A stretch of 46,212 nucleotides of DNA from Oceanispirochaeta sp. GTDB taxonomy: Bacteria > Spirochaetota > Spirochaetia > DSM-2461. The number at the start of each line of letters is the position of its first letter. Positions within the stretch are counted from its first letter, which is position 1. Positions 17,036 through 25,918 of the stretch are shown piece by piece. The translations under genes were made by a program, and so were the position numbers. The stretch spans positions 1-46,212 of the forward strand of contig NZ_JAQIBL010000310.1 of assembly GCF_027859075.1 (NCBI RefSeq), given 5' to 3'. The notes beneath the pieces are model-generated. The model was given only the letters and a program-made list of their open reading frames with translations. It searched no databases and had not been told where the DNA came from.

Positions 17036-19264
17036 TTAAACCTTATCGTCGGGGATCTCTTTTTCTTCATCCCCTTCCATGGTCAGAGGCACTTCCCTTG
17101 TGAAGGGAGACTCTGATTTATGATCCGAATTGACCTGGGGGGGTTCATTACTTTCAGCCAGCTCTCTCGCCTTATTCCGTGCGATGATGGCATCGTTCCG
17201 TTTCTGTCCTGTCATGGCGGCCCGTTCTGTGACCTTCATGTCCCGTTTCTTTCGGGTGACAAGTTCGTTGGCGCCGGTATCATTGGTTCTAATGATCTCC
17301 AGAAATTCCTCGTTGCTGATCACTTCTTCATCCATCAGATGATCGGTCACCTTCTGCAGGAGATCTCTGTGTTTTGTCAGCATATCTACAACCACCTTGT
17401 AACGCTCTTCCATAAGCCTGGATATTTCTTCATCGATGTACTGCTGGGTCTGTTCAGAATATTCTTTCTGCGGTCCACTGCCGTCAAGGTAACTGCCGCT
17501 CCGTCTTGTGAGAGCCATATTCTTGAAGCGTGCACTCATGCCGTATTCGGTAATCATGTTGCGGGCGATATCCGTACTCTTCATGATATCATTGGATGCA
17601 CCGGTTGAGATCATATTGAAGACAATTTCCTCCGCAGCCCGTCCTCCCAGAAGGATATCTATCCGCCCGATCAGTTCATCCTGAGTCATAAGAAAACGGT
17701 CTTCCGTCGGGGTCTGAAGGGTATACCCCAGGGCTCCCATACCTCGGGGAACAATGGATATCTTATGCACTGGATCGGCATCCGGTGTAAAAGCGGCCAC
17801 CAAGGCATGTCCTGTCTCATGATAGGCCACGATTTCCCGCTCCCTGGGATTGATCAGACGGTTCTTTTTCTCAAGACCGGCAATGGTTTTTTCAATGGCC
17901 TCATCCAGGTCCTTATGAGTCACTGCCTTCCGTCCTCCCCGCACAGCCAGAAGGGCGGCTTCATTGACGATATTGGCAAGGTCAGCACCAACAAAACCGG
18001 GTGTGGCCTTGGCGACATTTTTTAATTCAACCGAGGGGTCCAGTGTGACTCCGACGGTATGGATTTTCAATATGGCTTCCCGTCCCAGAAGGTCGGGCTT
18101 ATCCACCAGAACCTGTCTGTCAAATCGACCGGGTCTGAGGAGAGCCGGGTCCAGAACTTCCGGTCTGTTGGTGGCGGCCAGGATGATAACACCCGAGGTG
18201 GAATCGAATCCATCCATTTCCACCAGCAGCTGGTTCAGAGTCTGTTCACGCTCATCATTGGTACTCATGGCTCCGGCGCGGCTTTTTCCAATGGCATCAA
18301 GTTCATCGATGAAGATGATGCAGGGCGCTTTTTCACGAGCCTGCTTGAACAGGTCCCTCACACGGGCTGCTCCGACACCGACAAACATTTCAACAAAGTC
18401 GGCACCGCTCATCCGGAAGAATGTCACTGCCGCTTCGCCGGCTACAGCACGGGCCATCAGGGTTTTACCTGTTCCTGGAGGTCCTACCAGGAGAACACCT
18501 TTTGGAATTTTACCACCAATAGCGGTGTATTTATCCGGGGTCTTGAGAAAATCGACGACCTCAATTAATTCATCTTTTGACTCTTCACAACCCGCCACAT
18601 CCTTGAATCGTGTTTTCAAATCTTCTTCGGCGACAATCTTTGAATTATTCTGACCAAAACTCATGACGTTTGATCCGCCGCCCATGTTACCCATTTTTTT
18701 GAAGATCATCCGCCAGATGTAAAAGAGAATCAGAAGTGGGATGACCCAGCTCAGCAGGATCTCTACGAAATAATTCCTCTTTTCCTGTTCTGCATAGAAC
18801 TCAACTCCCTTACTTTCCAGAAGAGGAACGAAGGTTGGATCATTGATAGGTACTGTTTTAAAAACATTCCCCAGATCTTGGGAGGGTGCGTTCCCTGACA
18901 GGCGTTGGGAGATGGTATCAACCACCTGAGAGGCATACTCGTCGGATGTATAGGTCATGCCATAGTAAAAAGAAGGGGTTATCTTGACCCGTTTGATTTC
19001 ACCCGCAGTAACTTTTTCTTTGAAGTTGGAAAACTCGATGACCTCATCAGGGGTTTTCAGAAACATAAAATTGAGTATTGCCAGTACAACGATGACAAGG
19101 AGAAAGTACCAGAAAGAAAATTTATATTTTCCATTTTTGAATTTCTTGACTCTTTTTTCCATATTCTCTGGTTTCAACTCATTCCGGAGCTTCTGTTTCC
19201 AGTCATCATTGTTATCCTGTTTGCCATTGGCATTCAGTTTATAGTCATCAGTTTCTTTACTCAT
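17036..19264 (-). CDS. ftsH: ATP-dependent zinc metalloprotease FtsH
   Basis: FtsH is the membrane-bound AAA+ protease that degrades misfolded membrane proteins and some regulators. The 742-residue protein has two membrane segments (about 50-70 and 165-185) flanking a periplasmic loop. The AAA+ domain has Walker A GPPGTGKT near 261 and a Walker B region, [12 protein letters not shown]. The protease motif HETGH is near 480. The first membrane span comes after a charged tail of about 50 residues, longer than in E. coli FtsH, and the C-terminus has an acidic, low-complexity tail. An SD (AGGAG) precedes the ATG at 19264. A small hairpin (TCCCG/CGGGA, 19314-19328) lies in the leader. Confidence 0.97.
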   Translation of the reverse strand: MSKETDDYKLNANGKQDNNDDWKQKLRNELKPENMEKRVKKFKNGKYKFSFWYFLLVIVVLAILNFMFLKTPDEVIEFSNFKEKVTAGEIKRVKITPSFYYGMTYTSDEYASQVVDTISQRLSGNAPSQDLGNVFKTVPINDPTFVPLLESKGVEFYAEQEKRNYFVEILLSWVIPLLILFYIWRMIFKKMGNMGGGSNVMSFGQNNSKIVAEEDLKTRFKDVAGCEESKDELIEVVDFLKTPDKYTAIGGKIPKGVLLVGPPGTGKTLMARAVAGEAAVTFFRMSGADFVEMFVGVGAARVRDLFKQAREKAPCIIFIDELDAIGKSRAGAMSTNDEREQTLNQLLVEMDGFDSTSGVIILAATNRPEVLDPALLRPGRFDRQVLVDKPDLLGREAILKIHTVGVTLDPSVELKNVAKATPGFVGADLANIVNEAALLAVRGGRKAVTHKDLDEAIEKTIAGLEKKNRLINPREREIVAYHETGHALVAAFTPDADPVHKISIVPRGMGALGYTLQTPTEDRFLMTQDELIGRIDILLGGRAAEEIVFNMISTGASNDIMKSTDIARNMITEYGMSARFKNMALTRRSGSYLDGSGPQKEYSEQTQQYIDEEISRLMEERYKVVVDMLTKHRDLLQKVTDHLMDEEVISNEEFLEIIRTNDTGANELVTRKKRDMKVTERAAMTGQKRNDAIIARNKARELAESNEPPQVNSDHKSESPFTREVPLTMEGDEEKEIPDDKV

Positions 19265-19380
19265 CTGTTACTCCTGCCTGACCTGTCTTCAGATTAAGGC
19301 TCTTGGTCTGAATTCCCGAATTGCGGGACTTACAAAACCATTATTATTAAAATACGGAATCTCCTGGGGGAAGTAAAGTT

Positions 19381-19423
19381 AAAAAAGTCCTGTAAATCCC
19401 CCCCACTCTGGCGAACTACAGGA
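19381..19423 (-). terminator. Terminator of topA
   Basis: On the minus strand, TCCTGTA (19423-19417) pairs with TACAGGA (19394-19388) and is followed by a T6 run (complement of 19381-19386). The loop is long (22 nt), so efficiency may be modest and some topA transcripts may read into ftsH. Confidence 0.55.
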
Positions 19424-19455
19424 TTATCTTTAGACTATGGAACTGCCCTAATGTT

Positions 19456-21948
19456 TTACTCTTTTTCTGGTGATTCTTTTTTCTTAACGGGTGCCGCTTT
19501 TTTTACTGCTGCCGCTTTCTTTACCGGTGCCGCTTTCTTTCCTGCTGCCGCTTTCTTTACTGCTGCCGCTTTCTTTCCTGCTGCCGCTTTTTTTACTGCT
19601 GCCGCTTTCTTCTCCGGGACTTCTTCCCCGGGGAGAGGTTTTGCATTCCGGCATTTCGGGAATGCTGTACAGGCCAGGAATGGTCCCCGGCGACCCATTT
19701 TCACTTCCATGGGACTTCCACATTTCTCACAGACCTCACCTTCCACTTTGGGGAGAATGACAGCCTTGCCGTCTTTGTCTATGGGCATGGTATTTTTACA
19801 ATCAGGATATCCGGAACAGGCCAGAAAAGGTCCTCTGCGACCCATCTTCACTTCCATTGGCTTTCCGCATTCATCGCAGTCACGCACAATTTTGGGCAGT
19901 TCTACGGGTTTACCCTCTTTATCCAGAGACAATGTATTTTTACATTCAGGATAGCGGGAACAGGCCATGAATTCCTTGCCGTACCGGGATTTTTTCTTGA
20001 TCATATTGCTGCCGCATTCGGGGCAGGGGATGACTTCTGCAGGTTCTGCATTCTCATCTTCATCCAGTTCTCCGGGCATGGGGATAAGGCCCTTGCATTC
20101 GGGATAGGTAGAGCAGCCCAGGAAGGCCCCGTTTACGGAATAACGAACCAAAAGAGAACTGCTGCAGAGAGGACATTTTTCATCTCCGTCCCAGGGACGG
20201 CCTTTCAATGGTTCCGCCTCTTTCAAAGCTTTTTCAAGTTTCTCGTCAAAGGGTTTATAGAAATGATCAATCAGGGTGACCCAGTCTTTGTGTCCCTGTT
20301 CAACTTCATCCAGGCTGTCTTCCATACCGGCAGTAAATTTCAAATCCATGATGTCATCAAAATTTTCCACAAGAATATCATTGACCGCCATGCCCAGTTC
20401 GGTGGCATGAAAGGCCCTGCTTTCCAGGCGTACATAACCTCTGTCATTGATCGTTTTGATGATTGGTGCGTAGGTAGACGGACGGCCGATGCCCTCTTTT
20501 TCCAATGCCTTCACCAGACTCGCTTCAGAGTAACGGGAGGGCGGTTTTGTGAAATTCTGAGTAACATCCAGATTATCCAGATTCAGAGGATCATTCTCTT
20601 TTACGTCGGGCAGGTTCTGATATTTTGCATCTTCCTTCTTTTCACTATCGGGAATCAGAATGCTATGTCCCAGAAAGCGTACAATTCTTCCTTTGGCTTC
20701 CAACTCGGCTTCTCCCGATTCTATGGTAACCGTAGTGATATCATACCGGGCTGGAGGCATCTGTGAGGCAACAAAACGCCGCCAGATCAATTCATAGAGT
20801 CTGTATTGATCCCGTGTCAGATAGGGTTTAACCTTTTCAGGGGTTAACTCGACAGAACTGGGACGAATCGCCTCATGAGCATCCTGAGCATTCTTTTTGG
20901 TAGAATACTCCTGAGGTTTTTCAGGGAGATATTCAGGATCAAAGTTTTTTGAGATATAGTCCCGGACTTCTTCTATAGCTTCCGGTGCAATCCGGGAGGA
21001 GTCGGTTCTCATGTAGGTGATTAAACCCTCTGTGGAACCATCAATCTCCATTCCTTCGTAGAGTTTCTGGGCAACCGACATGGTCTTTGTTGTACCAAAG
21101 CTCAGATAGGTACTGGCTCCCTGCTGGAGGGTGGATGTGATATAGGGAGGACTAGGGCGGCCTTTAGCTTCCCTTGTCTCGATTTTTCGTATTTTAAGAT
21201 TGTTATTTCTCACATGTTCAGCAACCACGGCAGAGGCGTCTTCAGTGGAAGCGGCGGGACTGCCCAATTCGAATTTTTTCCCCTGCCAACGGACAAGGGC
21301 TGCTTCAAATTGTTCTTTTTGAACCTCAGGTGATGAAACCAGAGCTTTAATTCGCCAGAACTCTTCCGGTGTAAAAGCCTTGATTTCCCGTTCCCGGTCG
21401 ACAACGATACGAACTGCCACAGACTGAACCCGTCCGGCACTGAGGTTCTTGGCAACTTTCTTCCACAGGAAAGGGGAAAGGCTGAACCCTACCAGCCGGT
21501 CCAGGATTCTCCGGCCCTGCTGGGCATTGACCCGGTCCATGTCAATCCTGCCGGGATTTTCAAGGGCATGCAGAACGGCGCGTTTCGTAATGGCAGAATA
21601 GGTCACACGGTGAGCATTTTCATCACTGAGATTCAGGGCTTCCTTTAAATGCCAGGCAATAGCCTCACCCTCGCGGTCGGGGTCAGGAGCCAGGTAGATT
21701 TCATCGGCCTTGGCTGCGGCATCCTGCAGCTCTTTGACGGTTTTTTCTTTGCCTTTGATTATAATGTAGTCGGGTTTGTAGTCATGTTCGAGATCTATTC
21801 CCAGAGCTTTCTTGCCGCGACCACTGCTATTCAGGTCGCGGATATGTCCGACCGATGCTTTGACAGTAAAATCTTTACCGAGAATTTTTTTAATTGTTTT
21901 TGCTTTTGCGGGGCTTTCCACGATCAAAAGTTTCTTTATTGCTGCCAA
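19456..21948 (-). CDS. topA: DNA topoisomerase I with four zinc fingers and a basic tail
   Basis: This type IA topoisomerase relaxes negative supercoils. The 830-residue protein starts with the Toprim domain (LLIVESPAKAKTIKKIL), and the active-site tyrosine is in TYMRTDSSR. After the core come four Cys4 zinc-finger repeats (CPLC, CPEC, CDEC, CEKC, each closing with a CSxYPxC-like pair), the last two nearly identical in KMGRRGPFLAC. The C-terminus is a lysine/alanine repeat tail of about 45 residues resembling histone H1. The start is TTG at 21948 behind SD GGAGG, 5 bp away. ftsH follows 190 bp downstream on the same strand, separated by a hairpin. Confidence 0.97.
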   Translation of the reverse strand: MAAIKKLLIVESPAKAKTIKKILGKDFTVKASVGHIRDLNSSGRGKKALGIDLEHDYKPDYIIIKGKEKTVKELQDAAAKADEIYLAPDPDREGEAIAWHLKEALNLSDENAHRVTYSAITKRAVLHALENPGRIDMDRVNAQQGRRILDRLVGFSLSPFLWKKVAKNLSAGRVQSVAVRIVVDREREIKAFTPEEFWRIKALVSSPEVQKEQFEAALVRWQGKKFELGSPAASTEDASAVVAEHVRNNNLKIRKIETREAKGRPSPPYITSTLQQGASTYLSFGTTKTMSVAQKLYEGMEIDGSTEGLITYMRTDSSRIAPEAIEEVRDYISKNFDPEYLPEKPQEYSTKKNAQDAHEAIRPSSVELTPEKVKPYLTRDQYRLYELIWRRFVASQMPPARYDITTVTIESGEAELEAKGRIVRFLGHSILIPDSEKKEDAKYQNLPDVKENDPLNLDNLDVTQNFTKPPSRYSEASLVKALEKEGIGRPSTYAPIIKTINDRGYVRLESRAFHATELGMAVNDILVENFDDIMDLKFTAGMEDSLDEVEQGHKDWVTLIDHFYKPFDEKLEKALKEAEPLKGRPWDGDEKCPLCSSSLLVRYSVNGAFLGCSTYPECKGLIPMPGELDEDENAEPAEVIPCPECGSNMIKKKSRYGKEFMACSRYPECKNTLSLDKEGKPVELPKIVRDCDECGKPMEVKMGRRGPFLACSGYPDCKNTMPIDKDGKAVILPKVEGEVCEKCGSPMEVKMGRRGPFLACTAFPKCRNAKPLPGEEVPEKKAAAVKKAAAGKKAAAVKKAAAGKKAAPVKKAAAVKKAAPVKKKESPEKE
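19490..19611 (-). repeat. 18-bp tandem repeat encoding the Lys/Ala tail of TopA
   Basis: GCCGCTTT-type units recur at exactly 18-bp steps (starts 19493, 19511, 19529, 19547, 19565, 19583, 19601). Each codes for six residues of the form KKAAxx. The near-identical units could change copy number by slippage without breaking the frame. Confidence 0.9.
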
Positions 21949-22084
21949 GAGTTCCTCCAGGAAAATATGTAAAAAATCAGGACCTTGGATAAATAAATAG
22001 TCAAGGAATGCTTTATTGTCAAGTTGTTATAATATTCTATCCCCGCTGCTTGTTCACATATGCCGGGTAATTTATGATGTTTTA

Positions 22085-23635
22085 ATGGGCCGAACAGAAT
22101 TGGATATCAAGGTCTCCTGTAATTATAAAGGGACAGATCTTGAAACGCAAATCAGAAAGAATCTTCACATAAAGGTATTTGAATATACCATACTTAAGAA
22201 GAGCCTGGACAGCCGGCGCAAAGACCGGATTCACTGGCAGATTCGACTGAGGGTCCATTCAAATGAGATTAGAGAGACAAAAAGAAAGGGAAACTCCCCC
22301 AGTCCCGACAGGTTTATCATACCCCGTATCAACACAAAAAGCAGAGTCATCATTGCCGGCACAGGTCCGGCAGGAATCTTTTCTGCCCTGTATCTCCAGA
22401 AAGCCGGATTTATGGTTACCCTTCTGGAAAGAGGACGGGATGTCAGGCAAAGAGCAAAAGATATAGAAAAATTGGAAAACTCCTCAGAATTTACCGAAAA
22501 CAGCAATTACAGCTTCGGTGAAGGAGGTGCTGGAACATTTTCTGATGGAAAACTAACCTCCCGGAGTAAGCATATAAAGAAGGAAAGACAGTATATTCTG
22601 GAGGAGTTTGTCAAAAATGGTGCTCCCGAAGAAATCCTTTACCTGGCCCACCCTCACATCGGCAGCGACAGACTGGTCCCCATTGCCGAAAATATGCGCA
22701 TTGATTTTCAGAATCATGGGGGACAGATCCTGTTTGACTGTACCCTGGAGGATATTCCCGGAACAAGCCGGAAAATTGGAAGCATCCAGACCAGTCAGGG
22801 TGAAATTCAGGGGGACTACTTTATCCTGGCAACAGGGCATTCGGCTCTGGATACCTTCCGGATGCTGATCCACCGGGGTGTCTTTTACAAGGCTAAAAAC
22901 TTTGCACTGGGTTTCCGGATGGAGCACTCTCAGGAACAGATCAACAGGATTCAGTGGGGGAGCCCGTCCCTGGAGGGTGTGAAAGCCGCCGAATACAGAC
23001 TGACCTCCGCCGCCGGGACTCTTCCTGTCTACAGTTTCTGTATGTGTCCCGGAGGAAAAGTCGTCCCTGCCGCAGCTTTCAAAGGCAGCAATATTGTTAA
23101 CGGCATGAGTTTTTACAACAGGAACGGTCCCTTTGCCAATGCAGCTCTCGTGGCAGGCATTCCCCCCGGCCTGATTAAGGAGAACGAACCAAGCGCTCTG
23201 GAGAGCCTGGACTGGCTGGAATCTCTGGAACACAGTTTTTTTGAGGAAACCCGAGGCTACAGGGCTCCTGCCATGACCATCAAAGATTTTCTTTCCTCTT
23301 TTTCCACGGGAACACTCCTCCCTTCTTCCTATGAACCAGGACTGATGGCATCGGATCTGACCAGACTGCTCCCGGAAGGAGTGATTACATCCCTTCAGGA
23401 AGGACTGAGAGATATCTGCCGCCGCCTGCCTGGATGGGATGAAGGGCAGCTGATAGGTCTGGAGAGCAAAACATCCTCACCCATCCAGGTTTTAAGAGAC
23501 AGAGACAGCGGTCTGACAGAAGGTTTTGATAACCTGTTTGTCTGCGGAGAGGCCTCAGGATGGTCCGGAGGCATAATCAGCTCCGCATCAGACGGACTTA
23601 AAACCGCCCGGGCTCTGGCACAGAACTGTCAATAA
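22085..23635 (+). CDS. FAD-dependent dehydrogenase of unknown substrate (COG2509-like)
   Basis: A 516-residue flavoprotein with a dinucleotide-binding Rossmann motif in VIIAGTGPAGIFSALYLQKAG at about residues 90-110 and the FAD-family ending FVCGEASGWSGGI. An N-terminal domain of about 85 residues precedes the flavin fold. NYSFGEGGAGTFSDGKLTSR and the C-terminal SDGLKTARALA are typical of the large family of uncharacterised bacterial FAD-dependent dehydrogenases. I chose the ATG at 22085 because MGRTELDIKVSC begins the conserved domain; the open frame extends to a TTG at 22016 in non-conserved sequence, and a TATAAT at 22028-22033 would lie inside that extension. No clear SD is present. The reaction is unknown. 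Confidence 0.8.
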   Translation: MGRTELDIKVSCNYKGTDLETQIRKNLHIKVFEYTILKKSLDSRRKDRIHWQIRLRVHSNEIRETKRKGNSPSPDRFIIPRINTKSRVIIAGTGPAGIFSALYLQKAGFMVTLLERGRDVRQRAKDIEKLENSSEFTENSNYSFGEGGAGTFSDGKLTSRSKHIKKERQYILEEFVKNGAPEEILYLAHPHIGSDRLVPIAENMRIDFQNHGGQILFDCTLEDIPGTSRKIGSIQTSQGEIQGDYFILATGHSALDTFRMLIHRGVFYKAKNFALGFRMEHSQEQINRIQWGSPSLEGVKAAEYRLTSAAGTLPVYSFCMCPGGKVVPAAAFKGSNIVNGMSFYNRNGPFANAALVAGIPPGLIKENEPSALESLDWLESLEHSFFEETRGYRAPAMTIKDFLSSFSTGTLLPSSYEPGLMASDLTRLLPEGVITSLQEGLRDICRRLPGWDEGQLIGLESKTSSPIQVLRDRDSGLTEGFDNLFVCGEASGWSGGIISSASDGLKTARALAQNCQ

Positions 23636-23668
23636 GCTGAGGAGTAGAGAGGATAGATCGAATTTTAC

Positions 23669-23697
23669 TTGAAAAGCCTTTACTGTGCTGATACGAT
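23669..23697 (+). promoter_or_regulatory. Predicted promoter of murE, extended -10, start codon at +1
   Basis: TTGAAA (23669-23674), a 17-bp spacer, and TGATACGAT, whose TACGAT -10 is at 23692-23697 with a TGN extension. The expected transcription start falls at about 23703-23704, the first base of the murE ATG, and there is no SD in between. Confidence 0.5.
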
Positions 23698-23703
23698 GAA
23701 GCA

Positions 23704-25218
23704 ATGAAAACAATAAAAATTATATTTAAAGATATTAAGATTCTGGACAGCCGCGGTGAAATGGATCAACCCGTCAGCTCTCTGGAGTATGATTCAAGGA
23801 AAGTGTCGACTGGGGCTCTGTTTTTTGCCCTGGAAGGTGTCCATACGGACGGCCACCAATACATTGATCAGGTCATCCATCAGGGAGCAGCAGGAATCGT
23901 ATACTCCAATGATCTGGATATTTTTGTTGATGGCATCACTTACATCAAAGTAGAAAACACAAGACAGGCCCTATCACCGGCTTCTGCTTCTTTTTATGAC
24001 TTTCCCTCGAAAGAACTGAAAGTCATAGGAGTGACCGGAACAGACGGCAAGAGCACCACAGTCTCCTTTATCCACCAGCTCCTGGAGATGGAAGGCATGA
24101 AAGCCGGATTCCTGTCTACTGTGAACTACCAGACAGGAAACCTGGCGAAGCCCAATCCTTTCAGACAATCCACACCAGAAGCCCCTCATATCCACAAGAT
24201 ACTGAGGGAAATGGTGGACAATGGATTAGAATACGCCGTTTTAGAGGCCACTTCTCACGGACTGTCCCACAAGAACTCCCGTCTGGCCGATGTGGAGTTC
24301 AATGTGGCCGTCCTGACAAACGTATCGCATGAACACCTTGAATTTCATGGGACTGTAGAACAGTACAGGCTGGATAAGGCCAATTTATTCAAGATGATTG
24401 CCGACTCTCCCCTGGAAGAGACCTTTGGTGTTATCAATGATGATGATCAGTGGACTGAAATTTATATGGATGCCATTGGTGAAAAACCAGTCTTCCTCTA
24501 TAGCCTGAAAAACAAGAATGCCGACCTCTGGTGCAGTGACTATCAGAGTGATGAGGAAGGGATTGCCCTGACTTTTCATCTTCCCAACGGCAAAAAAGAG
24601 AGCCGCTTGAATATGCCCGGTCTCTTTAACGTTGAAAATGCGATGGCCGCCCTTTTGGTTGTTTCAGAAATTCTGGAAGAAGATACCCTGGAACTGCTGG
24701 ATCATGTTCCCAAGCTTGTAGGTGTAGAAGGCAGAATGTCTCCAATCAGCGGCAATATGCCCTTTTCCGTTCTGGTGGACTATGCCCACACACCCGGTTC
24801 TTACGAAAAGATCCTTCCCCTGGTCCGCAGCGATGTGCAGGGCAAACTGATTGTACTCTTTGGTTCAGCGGGAGAACGGGATATTGAAAAACGCTCTGAA
24901 CAGGGTGAAATTGCTGAAGAATACGCCGACATTATCATCCTCAGCGATGAGGATCCCCGGGGAGATGATCCCATGGATATCCTGAAGGACATCGCCGAAG
25001 GAATAACATCTAAAGATCTGGATAAAACCCTCTTCCTCATTCCCAACAGGAAGGAAGGAATGAAAAAAGCCATTGAACTGGCTTCAAAGGGAGACATGAT
25101 TCTGACTCTGGGTAAAGGCCACGAAAGCAGCATTATCTATGATGATGGTCCCCGTCCCTGGAAAGAAGCAGAGGTGCTGAAATCCCTCTTGATAGAGGCC
25201 GGGTTCACTGTCGAATAG
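23704..25218 (+). CDS. murE: UDP-MurNAc-tripeptide synthetase
   Basis: MurE adds the third amino acid to UDP-MurNAc-L-Ala-D-Glu in the cytoplasm. The 504-residue protein has the Mur ligase layout: an N-terminal UDP-binding domain, the ATP-binding GVTGTDGKST at 109-118, SHGLSHKNSRL and NVSHEHLEFHG in the central domain, and DYAHTPGSYEKIL at the start of the C-terminal domain. The specificity position that reads DNPR in diaminopimelate-adding E. coli MurE reads EDPR (416-419) here, in LSDEDPRGDDP. Many spirochaetes use L-ornithine at this position, so the third residue is uncertain. A hairpin terminator follows. ddl lies one gene downstream. Confidence 0.95.
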   Translation: MKTIKIIFKDIKILDSRGEMDQPVSSLEYDSRKVSTGALFFALEGVHTDGHQYIDQVIHQGAAGIVYSNDLDIFVDGITYIKVENTRQALSPASASFYDFPSKELKVIGVTGTDGKSTTVSFIHQLLEMEGMKAGFLSTVNYQTGNLAKPNPFRQSTPEAPHIHKILREMVDNGLEYAVLEATSHGLSHKNSRLADVEFNVAVLTNVSHEHLEFHGTVEQYRLDKANLFKMIADSPLEETFGVINDDDQWTEIYMDAIGEKPVFLYSLKNKNADLWCSDYQSDEEGIALTFHLPNGKKESRLNMPGLFNVENAMAALLVVSEILEEDTLELLDHVPKLVGVEGRMSPISGNMPFSVLVDYAHTPGSYEKILPLVRSDVQGKLIVLFGSAGERDIEKRSEQGEIAEEYADIIILSDEDPRGDDPMDILKDIAEGITSKDLDKTLFLIPNRKEGMKKAIELASKGDMILTLGKGHESSIIYDDGPRPWKEAEVLKSLLIEAGFTVE

Positions 25219-25238
25219 ACGAACAGAGTCGGGTTCAT

Positions 25239-25288
25239 AAAAATGGAATCCCCAATGCATTCCAATGCCTGGGGATTCCCATTTTTTT
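25239..25288. terminator. Hairpin terminator between murE and the DUF212 gene
   Basis: AAAATGG-AATCCCCA (from 25239) pairs with TGGGGATTCCCATTTT, with one bulge and an inner GCATT/AATGC stem, and then a T-run to about 25288. It separates two convergent genes. Confidence 0.85.
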
Positions 25289-25309
25289 CTCAATTTATAT
25301 CATTTAATT

Positions 25310-25771
25310 TCAGTGTTTAAGACTCAAAGTCCCTGTACAGAAAAATCCCACAATAATACCCAGAAGAGTTCCCATAAAGACCTGGGGATAGGTATGACCC
25401 AGGAGTGTTTTCAAGGCCTTGGGACTATTCCCTTCTTCGAAGAGATGTGATAATTCTACTATCAGACTGTTGAGGATCTCTGCATGCTGTCCTGCGGCCC
25501 GCCGCACTCCAGTAGCGTCATAAATCACAATGGAACCAAAAACAATAGCAATCGCAAAATAGGGGCTTTCCACACCGTACACCAGACCACAGGCAGTAGA
25601 AAGAGCCGCAACGGCTGCGGAATGGGACGAGGGCATACCACCGGTTTCTGTCAGTCTGTCCCAGGCCATACGTCTTTCCAAAAATAAGATGAGAATGACC
25701 TTGGCCAACTGAGCAACAAGCATTCCCATAAAAGCGGAATAAATGAGGGGATTGTAAGTGAAAAAATTCAT
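25310..25771 (-). CDS. Divergent PAP2 family membrane protein (DUF212/YuiD-like)
   Basis: A 153-residue protein with about four hydrophobic segments and the DUF212 hallmarks TGGMPSSHSAAVAAL and YDATGVRRAAGQHAEILN, ending in LGHTYPQVFMGTLLGIIVG. The family is related to PAP2 phosphatases and vanadium haloperoxidases. The conserved Ser/His segment suggests action on a lipid phosphate, but function is unproven. Length is normal. The ATG at 25771 has an SD (GGAGG). It lies between murE and ddl, on the opposite strand to both, which fits but does not prove a role in recycling the lipid carrier of wall synthesis. Confidence 0.88.
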   Translation of the reverse strand: MNFFTYNPLIYSAFMGMLVAQLAKVILILFLERRMAWDRLTETGGMPSSHSAAVAALSTACGLVYGVESPYFAIAIVFGSIVIYDATGVRRAAGQHAEILNSLIVELSHLFEEGNSPKALKTLLGHTYPQVFMGTLLGIIVGFFCTGTLSLKH

Positions 25772-25883
25772 TGTTCCTCCGGAAAACCCGACAAATGGAA
25801 TACTTTCAGTCCGGATTCCATTTTATATTCTTTTCTTTCGAAGAAGAATCAATAGTGTACAACATTAGCATGACAACCATGAC

Positions 25884-25912
25884 TTGAGAAGAGGTTTCAA
25901 TCATGTTAATCT
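25884..25912 (+). promoter_or_regulatory. Predicted promoter of ddl, extended -10, start codon at +1
   Basis: TTGAGA (25884-25889), a 17-bp spacer, and TGTTAATCT, whose TAATCT is at 25907-25912 with a TGN extension. The expected start is near 25919, the A of the ddl ATG. No SD lies between the -10 box and the ATG. Confidence 0.4.
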
Positions 25913-25918
25913 ATCTTC

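Noticed and set aside
17964-18653. + strand open frame opposite the ftsH AAA+ domain
   Set aside because: Antisense to conserved Walker motifs of ftsH; Ser/Arg-rich composition typical of a shadow frame.
19490-19611. Possible CRISPR-like array
   Set aside because: The repeats are contiguous 18-bp units without spacers and code in frame for the TopA tail.
22016-22084. TTG start extending the FAD-dependent dehydrogenase
   Set aside because: The added residues are not family-like, and a TATAAT lies inside the extension.
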